A stretch of 64,000 bases of DNA from the NCBI RefSeq assembly GCF_030817655.1, contig NZ_JAUSZM010000003.1:10230001-10294000 (forward strand). Direction: 5' to 3'. How positions within the stretch are numbered: the first letter of the stretch is position 1; each line of letters opens with the position of its first letter. Under the pieces are notes generated by a model. That model had not been told where the DNA came from. It worked only from the letters and a program-made list of their open reading frames with translations, and did not search any database. Made by a program: the position numbers and the translations under genes. The DNA comes from Streptomyces sp. V4I2. GTDB taxonomy: Bacteria; Actinomycetota; Actinomycetes; Streptomycetales; Streptomycetaceae. Shown here piece after piece: positions 1 through 8,830 of the stretch.

Positions 1-781
1 GCGGTTGGGGGACCCGGCCGCCGTCGTCGTGGGAACTCCCGGTACAGCGACGCGTCTGAGGGAATCTCTCGCCCGCCACGGCGCCACGAGCGTCCATGCG
101 GCGGAGTCAACCGACGCCGCCGAGTTTCTCGTCACGCCCGCCGTGGACGCCCTGGAGTTGGCGGTCCGGGAAACCGCTGCCGCCGCCGTTCTGGTCTCCG
201 CCACGACGGACGGCAGGGAGGTGGCCGGGCGTCTCGCCGTCCGGCTGGTCGCAGGGCTGCTGGTCGACGCGGTCGACCTGGACTCGTCCGGGGTGGTCAC
301 CCAGATCGTCTTCGGCGGGTCCTGCACCGTGCGCTCACAAGTCACCCACGGCATACCGGTGATCGCCGTGCGGCCGGGCGCCTTCGAGCCGGAGGAGCAC
401 CCTGTGGAGGCGGGGGAGCGGAAGCTGGAACTGCCACCGATCGCCCCCGCGGCGTCCGCGCGCAGCACCGCACGCCGCGCCGCCCCTGCGGGCGACCGAC
501 CCGGACTCACCGAGGCGACCGTCGTGGTCTCCGGAGGCCGCGGTGTCGCAGGAGCGGGCGGTTTCAAGGTCGTGGAGGAGTTGGCAGACGCTCTGGGGGT
601 GCCGTGGCGCCTCGCGCGCCGCGGTCGACACCGGGCACTACCCGCACCAATACCAGGTCGGTTCAACAAGGACCCGGAGGCACCGATCCTCGGCCTTGCC
701 GACTACGGCGTGGTGGGCGACCTCTTCTCGGTGGCTCCCCAGCTCACGCAGGAAATTGCCGCCCGCCGCGCAGTCGGCTGA
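1..781 (+). pseudogene. etfA: electron transfer flavoprotein alpha subunit, decayed
   Basis: EtfA passes electrons from acyl-CoA dehydrogenases to the quinone pool. The reading frame enters from upstream of the window: the first residues (GDPAAVVVG) match the interior of the EtfA N-terminal domain. The FAD-binding domain signature VVSGGRG is at about 530-550. Near 600 the frame shifts: the next motif (GASRAAVDTGHYPHQYQVG) is in another frame at about 606-660. About 35 codons of the FAD site are then missing, and the original frame resumes at NKDPEAPI (about 668) and runs to the normal C-terminus. A frameshift plus an out-of-frame deletion thus leave one long but non-functional frame. The missing block includes conserved FAD-contact residues, so the product should be inactive. 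Confidence 0.8.
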
Positions 782-1443
782 GACGGGCGACCCGAGACGG
801 ACGCTTCTGGGGGTGCCCCCGCGCAAAGTACCCTCCCGCGAGGAGGAGGGACGTCCCAGTCCATCTCCTTGGGGGCGAAGACGCCAGAAGAAAGCTCCAT
901 ACCGCGGATCATCACGCCGAGCGGTGGCACGGACGCCGAAAGGCCGGACCGCTGACGGGATGCCCTCAGCCGCAACCTCGTGCCGCTGAGGGTCCGCCGT
1001 GCGGGTGCGCCGACTTCCGTGCCTGACTGCGCGCCGCTCCATTCGGCCCGATGCAGATGCCGCTCATGACGGCCGAACCGCACAGCCTCGCGGACGCCAA
1101 CGTGATCGACCTGATCGGCACCCCGCTCGTGAACTGAGCCGGGGCGGACCCGGCAGCCGAGGACGAAGGCCCGGACCTGCTCGCCCGGCGCGTCTTCGGT
1201 CCCATTGAGCGGCGGCCAACCCACCCCGGGCTGAGCCCAGTGGGCGGTGCGGCCGCCATCGCATTTGCCGCCGCTACCGGAACGAGCCGCAGGCGGAACA
1301 GGGCTGTACCGTCTCGGGCCGGATCCGGGGACCCACGTCTCGCGCGATGCCCGCCCGACCTCGCCGGTCCTGCCCTGGACCGCGGTGACGACGGTGGACG
1401 TACAGCAGCCGGGGCACGTGGAACACCGCGTCACCGCAGGCCC
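782..1443. other. 662-bp stretch without a supportable gene
   Basis: Long frames exist on both strands, but none shows a recognisable motif or a convincing ribosome site. An inverted repeat (CCCTCAGC at 963-970 with GCTGAGGG at 985-992) could act as a weak terminator after the etfA remnant. A short frame at 1051-1137 begins ATGCAGATG and ends TGA, but it has no detectable family. The stretch is probably decayed coding DNA. Confidence 0.4.
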
Positions 1444-2310
1444 TCAGGCCGCCTGGTAGCTGAAGAATCCCTGCCCTGACTTACGGCCCAGCAGCCCCGA
1501 CTCGACCATGCGGCGCAGCAACGGAGGAGGGGCGTACAGCGGTTCCCGGTACTCCTCGTACAGCGCCTCGCCTATCGCCGCCACGGTGTCCAGGCCGATG
1601 AGGTCGGCGAGGTGCAGCGGGCCCATGGGGTGAGCGCAGCCGGCGGTCATTCCCGTGTCGATGTCCTCCGCCGTCGCGGTGCCGGAGCCGACCATCCGCA
1701 CCGCTGCCAACAGGTAGGGCACCAGTAGGGAGTTCACCACGAACCCCGCACGGTCCTCCGTGACGATCGTCTGCTTGCCCAGGGTCTCGCCCGCGAAGGC
1801 ACGGACGCGCAGTTCCGTGGCCTTCGAGGTCTGCAACGAGGGGATGACCTCGACCAGTGGCATGAGGGGGACAGGGTTGAAGAAGTGCAGGCCGACCACC
1901 GCCTGCGGTCGTCCCGTCGCCGCCGCGAGCCGGGCGATGGGGAGCGAGGAGGTGTTGCTGGCCAGGATGGCGTCCGGGTCGGTGACGATCTCGTCCAGCT
2001 GCCGGAACAGCGCCGTCTTGGCCTGTTCGTCCTCGACGGCGGCCTCGATGACCAGGTCGGCTTCAGCCAGGCGGGAGAGATCGGCGGAGACCGAGATCCG
2101 GGCCAGGGCATGCGCGCGGTCTCCGGGGACGATGGTGCCGCGCTTCTCCGCCTTGAGCAGGGAATCCGCCACACCTGCGAGTCCGGCACGAGCCCTGTCC
2201 TCGGTCACGTCGCACAAGGTGACGTGCAGTCCGGCCCGGGCGCAGATCTCGGTGATGCCCCGGCCCATCTGCCCCGCGCCGACGACCCCCACGCGCTTGA
2301 TCGATGTCAT
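1444..2310 (-). CDS. 3-hydroxyacyl-CoA (3-hydroxybutyryl-CoA) dehydrogenase
   Basis: This NAD-dependent enzyme oxidises 3-hydroxyacyl-CoA to 3-ketoacyl-CoA in beta-oxidation or aromatic acyl-CoA catabolism. The protein is 288 residues, normal for the single-function FadB2/HbdA type. It opens with a Rossmann motif (VGVVGAGQMGRG). The catalytic region ASNTSSLPI and the HFFNPVPLMPLVEV motif follow, and the helical C-terminal domain ends GLLGRKSGQGFF. The start at 2310 was chosen because GGAGG lies a few bases upstream and because the 17 extra upstream codons do not look like the family. The neighbouring etfA remnant fits a fatty or aryl acyl-CoA oxidation role. No LacI-type operator was seen upstream, so it may be controlled separately. 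Confidence 0.92.
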   Translation of the reverse strand: MTSIKRVGVVGAGQMGRGITEICARAGLHVTLCDVTEDRARAGLAGVADSLLKAEKRGTIVPGDRAHALARISVSADLSRLAEADLVIEAAVEDEQAKTALFRQLDEIVTDPDAILASNTSSLPIARLAAATGRPQAVVGLHFFNPVPLMPLVEVIPSLQTSKATELRVRAFAGETLGKQTIVTEDRAGFVVNSLLVPYLLAAVRMVGSGTATAEDIDTGMTAGCAHPMGPLHLADLIGLDTVAAIGEALYEEYREPLYAPPPLLRRMVESGLLGRKSGQGFFSYQAA

Positions 2311-2663
2311 GTGTTCCTCCGCCTGTCTTTCCGCCCGGCGGCAGTCGATGGACGCCGCCACAGTCTGTGGTGCCGTGTTGAGCGTAGGCCTGGAACACCC
2401 CCTCTGACCTGCTCCGACAGTGCGTCATCCGCGCACAAACATGCGCCGTTTCGTCGTCGGCCGGCCGTGTCGCGCAGAAGCACGCCGACGCCGAACAGGG
2501 CGAGCCGGACGGCCGGAGAGGCGGGCACGAGGAGACGGTCGCAGGCGTCGAGGACGGCACTCCTGGACGGACCTGGCGGCGCTGTCGGTGAGAGGGGGGA
2601 GACACCCTGGACAGACTGCGGATCACGGAGTGCGGTCCGCGTCGGCCGCACGCAGGAGCGGCT
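2311..2663. other. 353-bp spacer between the dehydrogenase start and the LysR gene end
   Basis: Promoter-bearing spacer for the leftward dehydrogenase gene. No strong operator, hairpin or coding frame was recognised. The overlapping open frames are out-of-frame shadows without motifs. Confidence 0.4.
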
Positions 2664-3581
2664 TCAGCCGGCGGTGACCGTGGCGGCGGCCTCTTGCAGG
2701 CGGCGGATCAGGCCGCGCACCGCGGGCGACGTCTCGCCCCTGCGGTAGGCACCCACCAGCCGCGTGGTCAGCGACACGTCCGCCAGCGGACGGTAGGCCA
2801 CCCCGGGGATGTGCACGCGGCGCAGGGAATCAGGGACCAGAGCCACCGCGAGACCACCGCCCACCAGCGTCAGAGCCGCGATGAAGTCCCGCACCGGGGG
2901 AGCGCACCGCGGGCTGAACCCGCCTTGCCGCGCCACCTCGAGGATCTGGTCGCGGCAGCCGTACTCCTCGTCGAAGTGCGGGGCCACGAACCGCTCGTCG
3001 CGCAGCTGCGCCGCCGGTATCGCCTCGTACGCCGCCAGCGGCGCGCCCGCCGGCAGCGCCAGGACGACGTCCTCGGTGAGCAGGCGGGTGGCCGTGACTT
3101 CGGGCGGGTACTCCGGCCTCCAGCGCAGGAAGCCGACGTCGATGTCCCCGCAGGCCAGCGCTTCCAGTTGGGCCGGTGTCTCCAGCTCGCGCACCTGCAC
3201 GGTCAGCTCGGTGCCGGGAGCCGCGCAGCGGGTGAGGACGTCGGTCAGCACTCCGGAGAACGTGGCCGAGGCGACGTACCCGATCTGGGCGTGCCCCAAC
3301 TCCCCGCGACCGGCACGCCGGCCCACCGTCTCGGCCCGGGAGACCTGGGCGAGGGTCAGCCGCGTCTCTTCGAGAAACAGCCGCCCGGCACTGGTCAGCG
3401 CCGGACGGCTGCGCCGTCCGCGGTCGATCAGCCGCACGCCCAAGTGCGACTCCAGCGCCCGGACCTGGGCGCTGAGCGCCGACGGAGCAAGATGCAGACG
3501 GTCCGCCGCCCGCGCGAAGTGCAGTTCCTCCGCGACGGTGACGAACGATTCCAGCCAGCGCAGTTCCACCGGCTCCTCCAT
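2664..3581 (-). CDS. LysR-family transcriptional regulator
   Basis: The protein is 305 residues. An N-terminal winged helix-turn-helix covers residues 4-62 (ELRWLESFVTVAEELHFARAA, then the recognition helix SALSAQVRALE). The periplasmic-binding-like effector domain follows (residues about 90-295; GHAQIGYVASATFSGVL). The start at 3581 places the LysR motif at the expected distance; a longer frame upstream is open but lacks family similarity. It lies between the 3-hydroxyacyl-CoA dehydrogenase and the zinc dehydrogenase, all on the same strand. LysR proteins usually act on neighbouring catabolic genes with an aromatic or acidic co-inducer; that target is inferred only from position. Confidence 0.9.
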   Translation of the reverse strand: MEEPVELRWLESFVTVAEELHFARAADRLHLAPSALSAQVRALESHLGVRLIDRGRRSRPALTSAGRLFLEETRLTLAQVSRAETVGRRAGRGELGHAQIGYVASATFSGVLTDVLTRCAAPGTELTVQVRELETPAQLEALACGDIDVGFLRWRPEYPPEVTATRLLTEDVVLALPAGAPLAAYEAIPAAQLRDERFVAPHFDEEYGCRDQILEVARQGGFSPRCAPPVRDFIAALTLVGGGLAVALVPDSLRRVHIPGVAYRPLADVSLTTRLVGAYRRGETSPAVRGLIRRLQEAAATVTAG

Positions 3582-3635
3582 CCTGCCGGGCCTGCGCTGA
3601 CGAGAGCACCGACCGTGTGCACGGCTTGTGTGAAG

Positions 3636-3678
3636 CACCCCGCGGCGGCGTCAGGGCAGAACAGTCCGCCGCGGGGTG
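3636..3678 (-). terminator. hairpin downstream of the zinc dehydrogenase operon
   Basis: A 13-bp perfect stem (CACCCCGCGGCGG at 3636-3648 with its complement at 3666-3678) and a 17-base loop. It lies just past the stop of the leftward operon that ends at 3741 and before the LysR gene, which fits an intrinsic (actinobacterial, U-poor) terminator. Confidence 0.6.
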
Positions 3679-3740
3679 AATACGGGGCGTCAGGGGCATG
3701 CCCGGCCAAGGGGCGTCGCACGCCCGCTGGGGCCTGCCTG

Positions 3741-4847
3741 TCAGGGAATGACGACGTAGTTGCTGAACCCGCCGTCGCGATCCTTAAGACCCGAGATCGC
3801 CTCGTTGACCCTGGCCAGTGGGAACGGCTTGGCCTGCAGGTAGGACAGGTCCAGGACGCCCGCGCCCACCATGTCGGCGAGTTCCTGCCCCTGTGCGGTG
3901 CTGAACCAGTTGGAGCCGATCAGCTGGACCTGTTCGTCCATGAGCCACTTCACGTCCAGGGGCAGCCGGTCGGCCACGCCGCCGACGTTGACGACCCGAC
4001 CGCCCCTGCGCACGCCCTGCATGGAGTCGAGCATCGTCTCCACCGGTGCCTTGGCGCCCAGGGCGCTGATCACGTAGTCCGCGCCCTCGCCGCCGGTGCG
4101 GGACTTCGCCCACTCGCCGGTGGAACCGTCACCCAGCCGGAAGACCTCGACCCGGTCCGGGGCCAGTTCCTTGACGCGTTTGAGGAGCTCCTCGTTGCGG
4201 CCGGTACCGAGGACCCGGGAGGCGCCGGAGGCCAGCGCGAGCAGGGTCGCCGCGACCCCGAGGGTTCCCGTGACCCCGTCGATCAGCGCGACCTGGCCGG
4301 GGCCGGCCGCGGCGTTCTTGAGGGCTCCGTAGGACGTCCCGATGTAGCCGAGCTTGCCGGCCTGCTCGAACGTCATGGTGTCCGGGATGTTGACGATCGA
4401 GGACTGCGGGGCGGTCATGTACTGCGCGAAACCGCCGTACGGATACAGGTCGAAGATCCGCTGGCCGTCACGGGAGGTGCTGAAGTAGCCGTTCAGCGTG
4501 AAGTAGCGGCACCGGCTCTGTTCACCACCCCGGCACACCTGGCAACTTCCGCAGCCACGCAGGGGATTGACGTAGACCCGGTCGCCGGGCCTGGTGTTCA
4601 GCACCGCCTCGCCGACGGCTTCCACCACACCGGAGGCGTCCAGGCCGAAGACGGCGGGGAACTTGGGCAACGGCTGGTGCGGGAACCATGTGGGCCAGTT
4701 GTTGATCACATTGGCCATGTTCGGCACGATCCCGCACGCCTTGACCCGCACCAGCACGTCGGTCGGCCGCGGGGTGGGCACGTCGATGGTGTCCATCGAC
4801 ATCGGCTCACCGAGCGCGTGCAGTCGTGCAGCGAGCATTTTCGCCAT
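3741..4847 (-). CDS. zinc-type alcohol dehydrogenase (MDR superfamily)
   Basis: A 368-residue NAD(P)-dependent medium-chain dehydrogenase/reductase. The GroES-like domain holds the structural-zinc loop GCGSCQVC..C at about residues 98-113. The nucleotide-binding domain shows GVTGTLGVAA at about 213. The catalytic-zinc cysteine position has CGIVPNMANV, unusual for a classical alcohol dehydrogenase, so the substrate may differ. It is the last gene of the leftward operon that starts with the enolase-like gene; the gap to the upstream gene is 65 bp. It probably oxidises or reduces an alcohol or aldehyde made in the ring-cleavage pathway; the substrate is not evident. Confidence 0.88.
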   Translation of the reverse strand: MAKMLAARLHALGEPMSMDTIDVPTPRPTDVLVRVKACGIVPNMANVINNWPTWFPHQPLPKFPAVFGLDASGVVEAVGEAVLNTRPGDRVYVNPLRGCGSCQVCRGGEQSRCRYFTLNGYFSTSRDGQRIFDLYPYGGFAQYMTAPQSSIVNIPDTMTFEQAGKLGYIGTSYGALKNAAAGPGQVALIDGVTGTLGVAATLLALASGASRVLGTGRNEELLKRVKELAPDRVEVFRLGDGSTGEWAKSRTGGEGADYVISALGAKAPVETMLDSMQGVRRGGRVVNVGGVADRLPLDVKWLMDEQVQLIGSNWFSTAQGQELADMVGAGVLDLSYLQAKPFPLARVNEAISGLKDRDGGFSNYVVIP

Positions 4848-4912
4848 TGAAATACTCCTTGGAACTGCTCCGTCCAGGCGGCCGGAGGCGGAGACCCTGA
4901 AAAGAGAATTAC

Positions 4913-5464
4913 CTAGGAATTCGCGAAAGGATTCGGGTAGTTGGCTTCGAGGTCGATGTCCAGCAGCCCCATGATGCGGACGCCGGAGTTGTACCAGGCG
5001 ATGGACAACGACAGTTCGACCATCTGCTTGTCCGTCAGGTGCTCGGCCGCGGCACTCCAGGTCTCCTTCGAGACCTCGACCTGGAGCGTGGACTCCTTGG
5101 CGAGGCGCATCACCGCCTTCTCCACCCCGTCGAACAGGTCCGACGACTCGAAGTCGGCCGCCGCCGCGAGCTGTTCCCCGGTGAGCCCGGCCCCCAGCCC
5201 GTGCGACTGGTGGTGCGCGACCTCGTACACGGACCGGGTCGCGTGGCCCACGGTCAGGATCGCCAGCTCACGCAGCTTGGGGCTGAGGTCGGCGGCGCGC
5301 AGCGAGTTGGCGTAGGTCAGGAAGGCGTCCAGTTGGGTCGGCGCATGGGTGAGGGCGAGGAAGATGTTCGCCGTCGGTACCTTGCGTTCGGCCTCCAGCC
5401 GGTCGTACAGGGGCTTCTGTGCCTCGTCCGCGTCTTCGCGACGCAGGTAGGGGACTCGTGCCAT
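4913..5464 (-). CDS. carboxymuconolactone decarboxylase (CMD/AhpD-like) family protein
   Basis: A 183-residue all-helical protein with the CMD fold: SPKLRELAILTVGHATRSVYEVAHHQSHG at about residues 62-90 (the helix bearing the family's conserved E and H), then DLFDGVEKAVMRLAKE and the C-terminal helix VELSLSIAWYNSGVRIMG. The peroxidatic CxxC of AhpD is absent, so it resembles the decarboxylase/hydratase branch rather than the peroxidase branch. The start at 5464 follows GAGGAG by 6 bp. It lies 35 bp after the ring-cleavage dioxygenase gene in the same operon, consistent with processing of a ring-opened or lactone intermediate. The exact reaction is not known. Confidence 0.85.
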   Translation of the reverse strand: MARVPYLRREDADEAQKPLYDRLEAERKVPTANIFLALTHAPTQLDAFLTYANSLRAADLSPKLRELAILTVGHATRSVYEVAHHQSHGLGAGLTGEQLAAAADFESSDLFDGVEKAVMRLAKESTLQVEVSKETWSAAAEHLTDKQMVELSLSIAWYNSGVRIMGLLDIDLEANYPNPFANS

Positions 5465-5499
5465 GGTGTCTCCTCGGGGGGACGTGATCGTACGAAGGG

Positions 5500-6504
5500 T
5501 CAGTGGGCGGACTGTTCGAGCAGGTACCGCTCCATCGACATCGGCTTGGGCAGCTCGGCCGGCGGGATCTGTTTCACGCCGACGAAGGGCGACGCCTCGA
5601 AGTACCACTTCTCCAGGGCCGGCAGGCCCCAGCGGGCGTTGGTGCTCAGTGCCGCCGCGTCCCAGCGCACGGGCTCGATCTCGGTGTCGATCGTCTGGTA
5701 GTGGCTGTTGAAGACCTCCACCCGGTGGCCGTCGGGGTCGCGGAGGTAGGCGAAGAGCATCCCGCCCGGTCCGTGCCGTCCCGGGCCCCGCTCCACGCCG
5801 TCGCCGTAGCCTTGGATGCCCGCCCAGTCGCACGCGGTGAAGATGTCGTGGCTCTCGGAGACGGTGTAGGCGAAGTGGTGCAGGGCGGGCCCGGTGTTCT
5901 CGATGATCGCCAGGTCCAGGCAGGTGCCCTTGCGGTACATGAAGGCACCCAGCAGCTTGTTCCCGTGCTCCAGGTACTCCGAGTTGCGGAAGCCGAGCTC
6001 GCTGTAGAACGCGCACAGCTCGTAGGTGTCGGGCGCGAAGATCTGGTAGTGGTCCAGCCGCTGGGCGTGCGCACCCTTGTAGAGCTCGAAGTTGATGTGC
6101 AGCCGGGGCCGGGTCTCCATGTGCGCGCACAGCTCGAGGGGCGTGCCGATGGGGTCGCTGACGTGCAGGGTGCGGCCCTGGTAGGGGACGTCGACCCACT
6201 CTGCGGGCAGCCCCCGCTCACGGAACCAGGCGTACGCGAGGTCGAGGTCCTCGTCGAAGAAGACCCGGTAGCCGACCCTCCTGCAGGTGCCGCCGCCCTC
6301 TTCGTCCAGCTCCAGCACGAGACTGTGGTGGCAGGCTTCGGCGAGGCCGCGGAGGTAGCAGGTGCGCTCGTCCTCGTCGCTGACGACCAGCCCCAGCACG
6401 TTCACGTAGAAGTTCCGGCTCTCGGCCAGATCCGCGACCGTGAGGCGAACGTGACTGGAGCGGGTGATGTTGAAACTCGGGCGCAGATTGACGGGTGGCA
6501 GCAT
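5500..6504 (-). CDS. extradiol ring-cleavage dioxygenase (type I, VOC fold)
   Basis: The enzyme would open a catechol-type ring next to the diol using Fe(II) or Mn(II) and O2. Four VOC modules are visible in 334 residues. The predicted metal ligands are His152 (RLDHYQ), His210 (ALHHFAYTV) and Glu263 (GHRVEVF), at the spacing of homoprotocatechuate 2,3-dioxygenase. The conserved block ERGPGRHG (238-244) and the DPDGHR motif also match that group, making HpcB-like enzymes the closest relatives I recognise. It lies 66 bp after the enolase-like gene and 35 bp before the CMD gene, in one operon under the LacI-type operator at 8078. The substrate is inferred to be a substituted catechol; homoprotocatechuate itself is only one candidate. 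Confidence 0.88.
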   Translation of the reverse strand: MLPPVNLRPSFNITRSSHVRLTVADLAESRNFYVNVLGLVVSDEDERTCYLRGLAEACHHSLVLELDEEGGGTCRRVGYRVFFDEDLDLAYAWFRERGLPAEWVDVPYQGRTLHVSDPIGTPLELCAHMETRPRLHINFELYKGAHAQRLDHYQIFAPDTYELCAFYSELGFRNSEYLEHGNKLLGAFMYRKGTCLDLAIIENTGPALHHFAYTVSESHDIFTACDWAGIQGYGDGVERGPGRHGPGGMLFAYLRDPDGHRVEVFNSHYQTIDTEIEPVRWDAAALSTNARWGLPALEKWYFEASPFVGVKQIPPAELPKPMSMERYLLEQSAH

Positions 6505-6570
6505 GCTGGTCTCCGTACTCGGATCGAATCTGGATTTCGGTGCCGTGAGACGTAGTATCCCGACGCCGTT

Positions 6571-7881
6571 TTACGGCCTGGTCGTCGAGGGCCCGGCCCC
6601 GGCGAATGTGAATGCGGACCATCCACTGAATTCCGCGGATTCGCCGAGGGACTCCTCGATCCGCAGAACCTCGTTCCACTTGGCCATTCGCTCGGAGCGG
6701 GTGAACGAGCCCACCTTCAGCTGACCGGCGTCCCAGCCGACGCTCAGATGGGCGATGGTGACGTCCTCGGATTCGCCGGAACGCGCCGAGACGATGGTGC
6801 CGAATCCGGCGTCCTTTCCGGCGCGCAGGGCCTGGAAGGACTCGGTGACGGTACCGGCCTGGTTCGGCTTGACGAGTACGGCGTTCGCCGCCCCGCTGGT
6901 GGCCGCCGCCTCCACCCGCTTGGCGTTCGTGACCAGGTAGTCGTCGCCGATCACCTGGCAGCGTCGGCCGTAGCGCCGGGTGAACTCCATCATGCCCTCG
7001 TGGTCGTCCTCGCCCACCGGGTCCTCGACGGAGAGAATCGGATACTGCTCGATCCAGCCGCCCAGCATGTCGATGAGGGCTTCGGTGCCCAGCGTGCGGT
7101 CGTCCAGGGCCAGCGTGTACTGACCGCCGCTGCCGAACTGCGAGGCCGCGACGTCCAGCGAGATGCCCACCTGGGAGGAGGGCTCGAAGCCCGCGCTCTC
7201 GATGGCCAGGGTCAGCATCTCCAGCGCCTCCTCGTTGGAGTCGAACGCGGGCCAGAACCCACCCTCGTCGGCCACGCCCTGCGCCTTGCCGGCCTTCCGC
7301 ATCAGGGTTCCGGCCGCCCGGTAGATCTCCGCCGTCCAGTCCAGGGCCTCGGAGAAGCTCCGTGCCGCCGGGCAGACAACCATGAAGTCCTGGACGTCGA
7401 CGCGGCGGTCCGCGTGGGCTCCGCCGCCGAAGATCTGGATCTCCGGCAGTGGGATGCGGACCGGCCGTCCGCCCGCCAGGTGCTGCCACAGGGGCACGCC
7501 CGCCGACGCGGCGGTGGCGTGCAGGACCGCCATGGACGTGGCCACGATCGCGTTGCCGCCCAGACGGCTGCGGTCGGGGGTGCCGTCGAGGTCCACCAGG
7601 AGACGGTCGACGGCCTCCTGGTCACCCGCGTCACGACCGGCGAGGGCGGGCGCGATCTCGCGGTTCACCGAGCCCACCGCGCGCTGGACGTCGAGCCCGC
7701 CGAAGCGGCTGCCGCCGTCGCGCAGGTCGAGTGCCTCGCCCTGGCCCGTCGAGGCCCCTGCCGGTGCGATGGCCCGGCCGGTCGCGCCGTTAGCGAGGTG
7801 TACCTCGACCTCGACGGTCGGCCGACCGCGGGAGTCCCACACCCTGCGGCCGTGGAGCTTGGCGATCCGCGCGTCTGTCAT
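6571..7881 (-). CDS. enolase-superfamily paralog with altered active site
   Basis: A 436-residue full-length enolase homologue (WDSRGRPTVEVEV near the N-terminus). The metal ligands Asp243, Glu286 and Asp313, the catalytic pair Glu206 (DEGGF) and Lys338, and Lys389 are kept. Three otherwise near-invariant positions differ: the second residue of the mobile loop is Ala (PAGASTG), the Glu of the usual QEFM is Asp165 (QDFM), and the His of SHRSGE is Ala366 (SARSGE). This looks like a second, specialised enolase rather than the glycolytic housekeeping enzyme. It is the first gene of the leftward operon with the ring-cleavage dioxygenase and has a LacI-type operator about 190 bp upstream. Enolase homologues acting on other phospho- or phosphono-substrates are known; a new substrate is my inference. 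Confidence 0.88.
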   Translation of the reverse strand: MTDARIAKLHGRRVWDSRGRPTVEVEVHLANGATGRAIAPAGASTGQGEALDLRDGGSRFGGLDVQRAVGSVNREIAPALAGRDAGDQEAVDRLLVDLDGTPDRSRLGGNAIVATSMAVLHATAASAGVPLWQHLAGGRPVRIPLPEIQIFGGGAHADRRVDVQDFMVVCPAARSFSEALDWTAEIYRAAGTLMRKAGKAQGVADEGGFWPAFDSNEEALEMLTLAIESAGFEPSSQVGISLDVAASQFGSGGQYTLALDDRTLGTEALIDMLGGWIEQYPILSVEDPVGEDDHEGMMEFTRRYGRRCQVIGDDYLVTNAKRVEAAATSGAANAVLVKPNQAGTVTESFQALRAGKDAGFGTIVSARSGESEDVTIAHLSVGWDAGQLKVGSFTRSERMAKWNEVLRIEESLGESAEFSGWSAFTFAGAGPSTTRP

Positions 7882-8077
7882 TGCGGTGGAACCTTTCGGA
7901 GTTCGGTTCGGAGGGCGGAGTTCGGACGATCGGGTCGATGAGAGATGCCCGTGCCTGTGCTCGGGGGTGTCCCCGCGGCCGGAGGCGACGGACGGCGCAC
8001 GGGGAAGTCCTCGTCGGCCGTCGGGCGCGAGCGAGAAGGTGACGGCGAGGGTTGCTCGTTCACTGCGGCTCTTCTCG

Positions 8078-8091
8078 TGCTAACGATAGCG
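8078..8091. promoter_or_regulatory. LacI-type operator (enolase operon side)
   Basis: TGCTAACGATAGCG matches 12 of 14 positions of the perfect palindrome at 11857-11870. It lies 197 bp upstream of the enolase-like gene in the 439-bp divergent spacer (7882-8320) shared with the FMN reductase. The rest of the spacer shows no other clear feature. It is probably bound by the LacI-family protein encoded at 10706-11737. Confidence 0.75.
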
Positions 8092-8188
8092 CAATCGTGC
8101 AAAGCGGCGACTGCTCTGTCAAGAGGGGGGTCCTAGTCGATCCGGTGATCGTGGCGCTTTGCACCCTCTTGACTCGCCGAGACCTCAA

Positions 8189-8202
8189 TGCTATCGTTCG
8201 CA
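8189..8202. promoter_or_regulatory. LacI-type operator (reductase side)
   Basis: TGCTATCGTTCGCA is the second operator of the divergent spacer, 111 bp from the one at 8078 (centre to centre) and about 120 bp upstream of the FMN reductase start. The half-site TGCTA is intact; the right half carries one change from TAGCA. The two sites could serve the two divergent promoters or be bridged by one tetramer. Confidence 0.7.
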
Positions 8203-8320
8203 CAGCCCTTGGTGCTCCGGCGAGAACTCCGGCGGACCCGCGCTCTCCTGGACGGACGGACAGCACAGGCGGCGTGGGTCCGTCGGGCCGGATCCCGGCC
8301 GACAGGAAAGCGAGCCCGAC

Positions 8321-8739
8321 ATGACACTCCAGCCCTCCGTGGCGCCCATGACCCTCACCACCGTTGTGGCCAGCACTCGCCCCGGGCGTGTGGGCAGATC
8401 CGTCGCGGACTGGTTCACTCTCCGGCCCTGCGGCAGTACATGAAGAGCCACACCCGCGAATGGAGCCGGATCGTCGACGCGTCGGAGGCGTCCGTCTTCG
8501 TCACCCCGGAGTACAACGGCGGCTTCCCCGCCCCGTTGAAGAACGCGTGGGACTACCTCGTGGTGGAGTGGCAGCACAAGCCGGCCGCGTTCGTCAGCTA
8601 CGGAGGCGTCTCGGCGGGGACCCGGGCGGTGCAGATGGGCAAGCAGGTCGTGGCGAACCTCAGGATGCTGCCGATCGGTCCGACCGTGAGCATCCCGTTC
8701 GTCAGCCAACTCGTCGGCGAGGGCGATTTCAGCGTGATC
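8321..8739 (+). pseudogene. NADPH-dependent FMN reductase, 5' part (interrupted by IS)
   Basis: Family proteins reduce FMN or quinones with NADPH, for example to feed a monooxygenase. The N-terminus (MTLTTVVASTRPGRVGRSVADWF, in part) is in one frame. About 30 residues are then missing and the frame changes near 8412. The central motif VTPEYNGGFPAPLKNAWDYL and FVSYGGVSAGTRAVQ follow in the second frame up to 8739. The IS200/IS605 element begins at 8740, and the C-terminal 34 codons resume in frame after it at 10519. The gene was therefore broken twice: by a deletion/frameshift and by the insertion. The LacI-type operator at 8189 lies upstream. Confidence 0.85.
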
Positions 8740-8830
8740 TAGCGCGGAACCCCGGGCGTTCACGCCCGGGAGGAAGCGCTTCTTAACGCTGCTCTGACCC
8801 GCGCGGGTGTACTTGGCTGCGCTGTTGACC

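Noticed and set aside
703..1434. 243-codon leftward open frame
   Set aside because: No motif, poor start context, composed of shadow sequence opposite etfA and the spacer.
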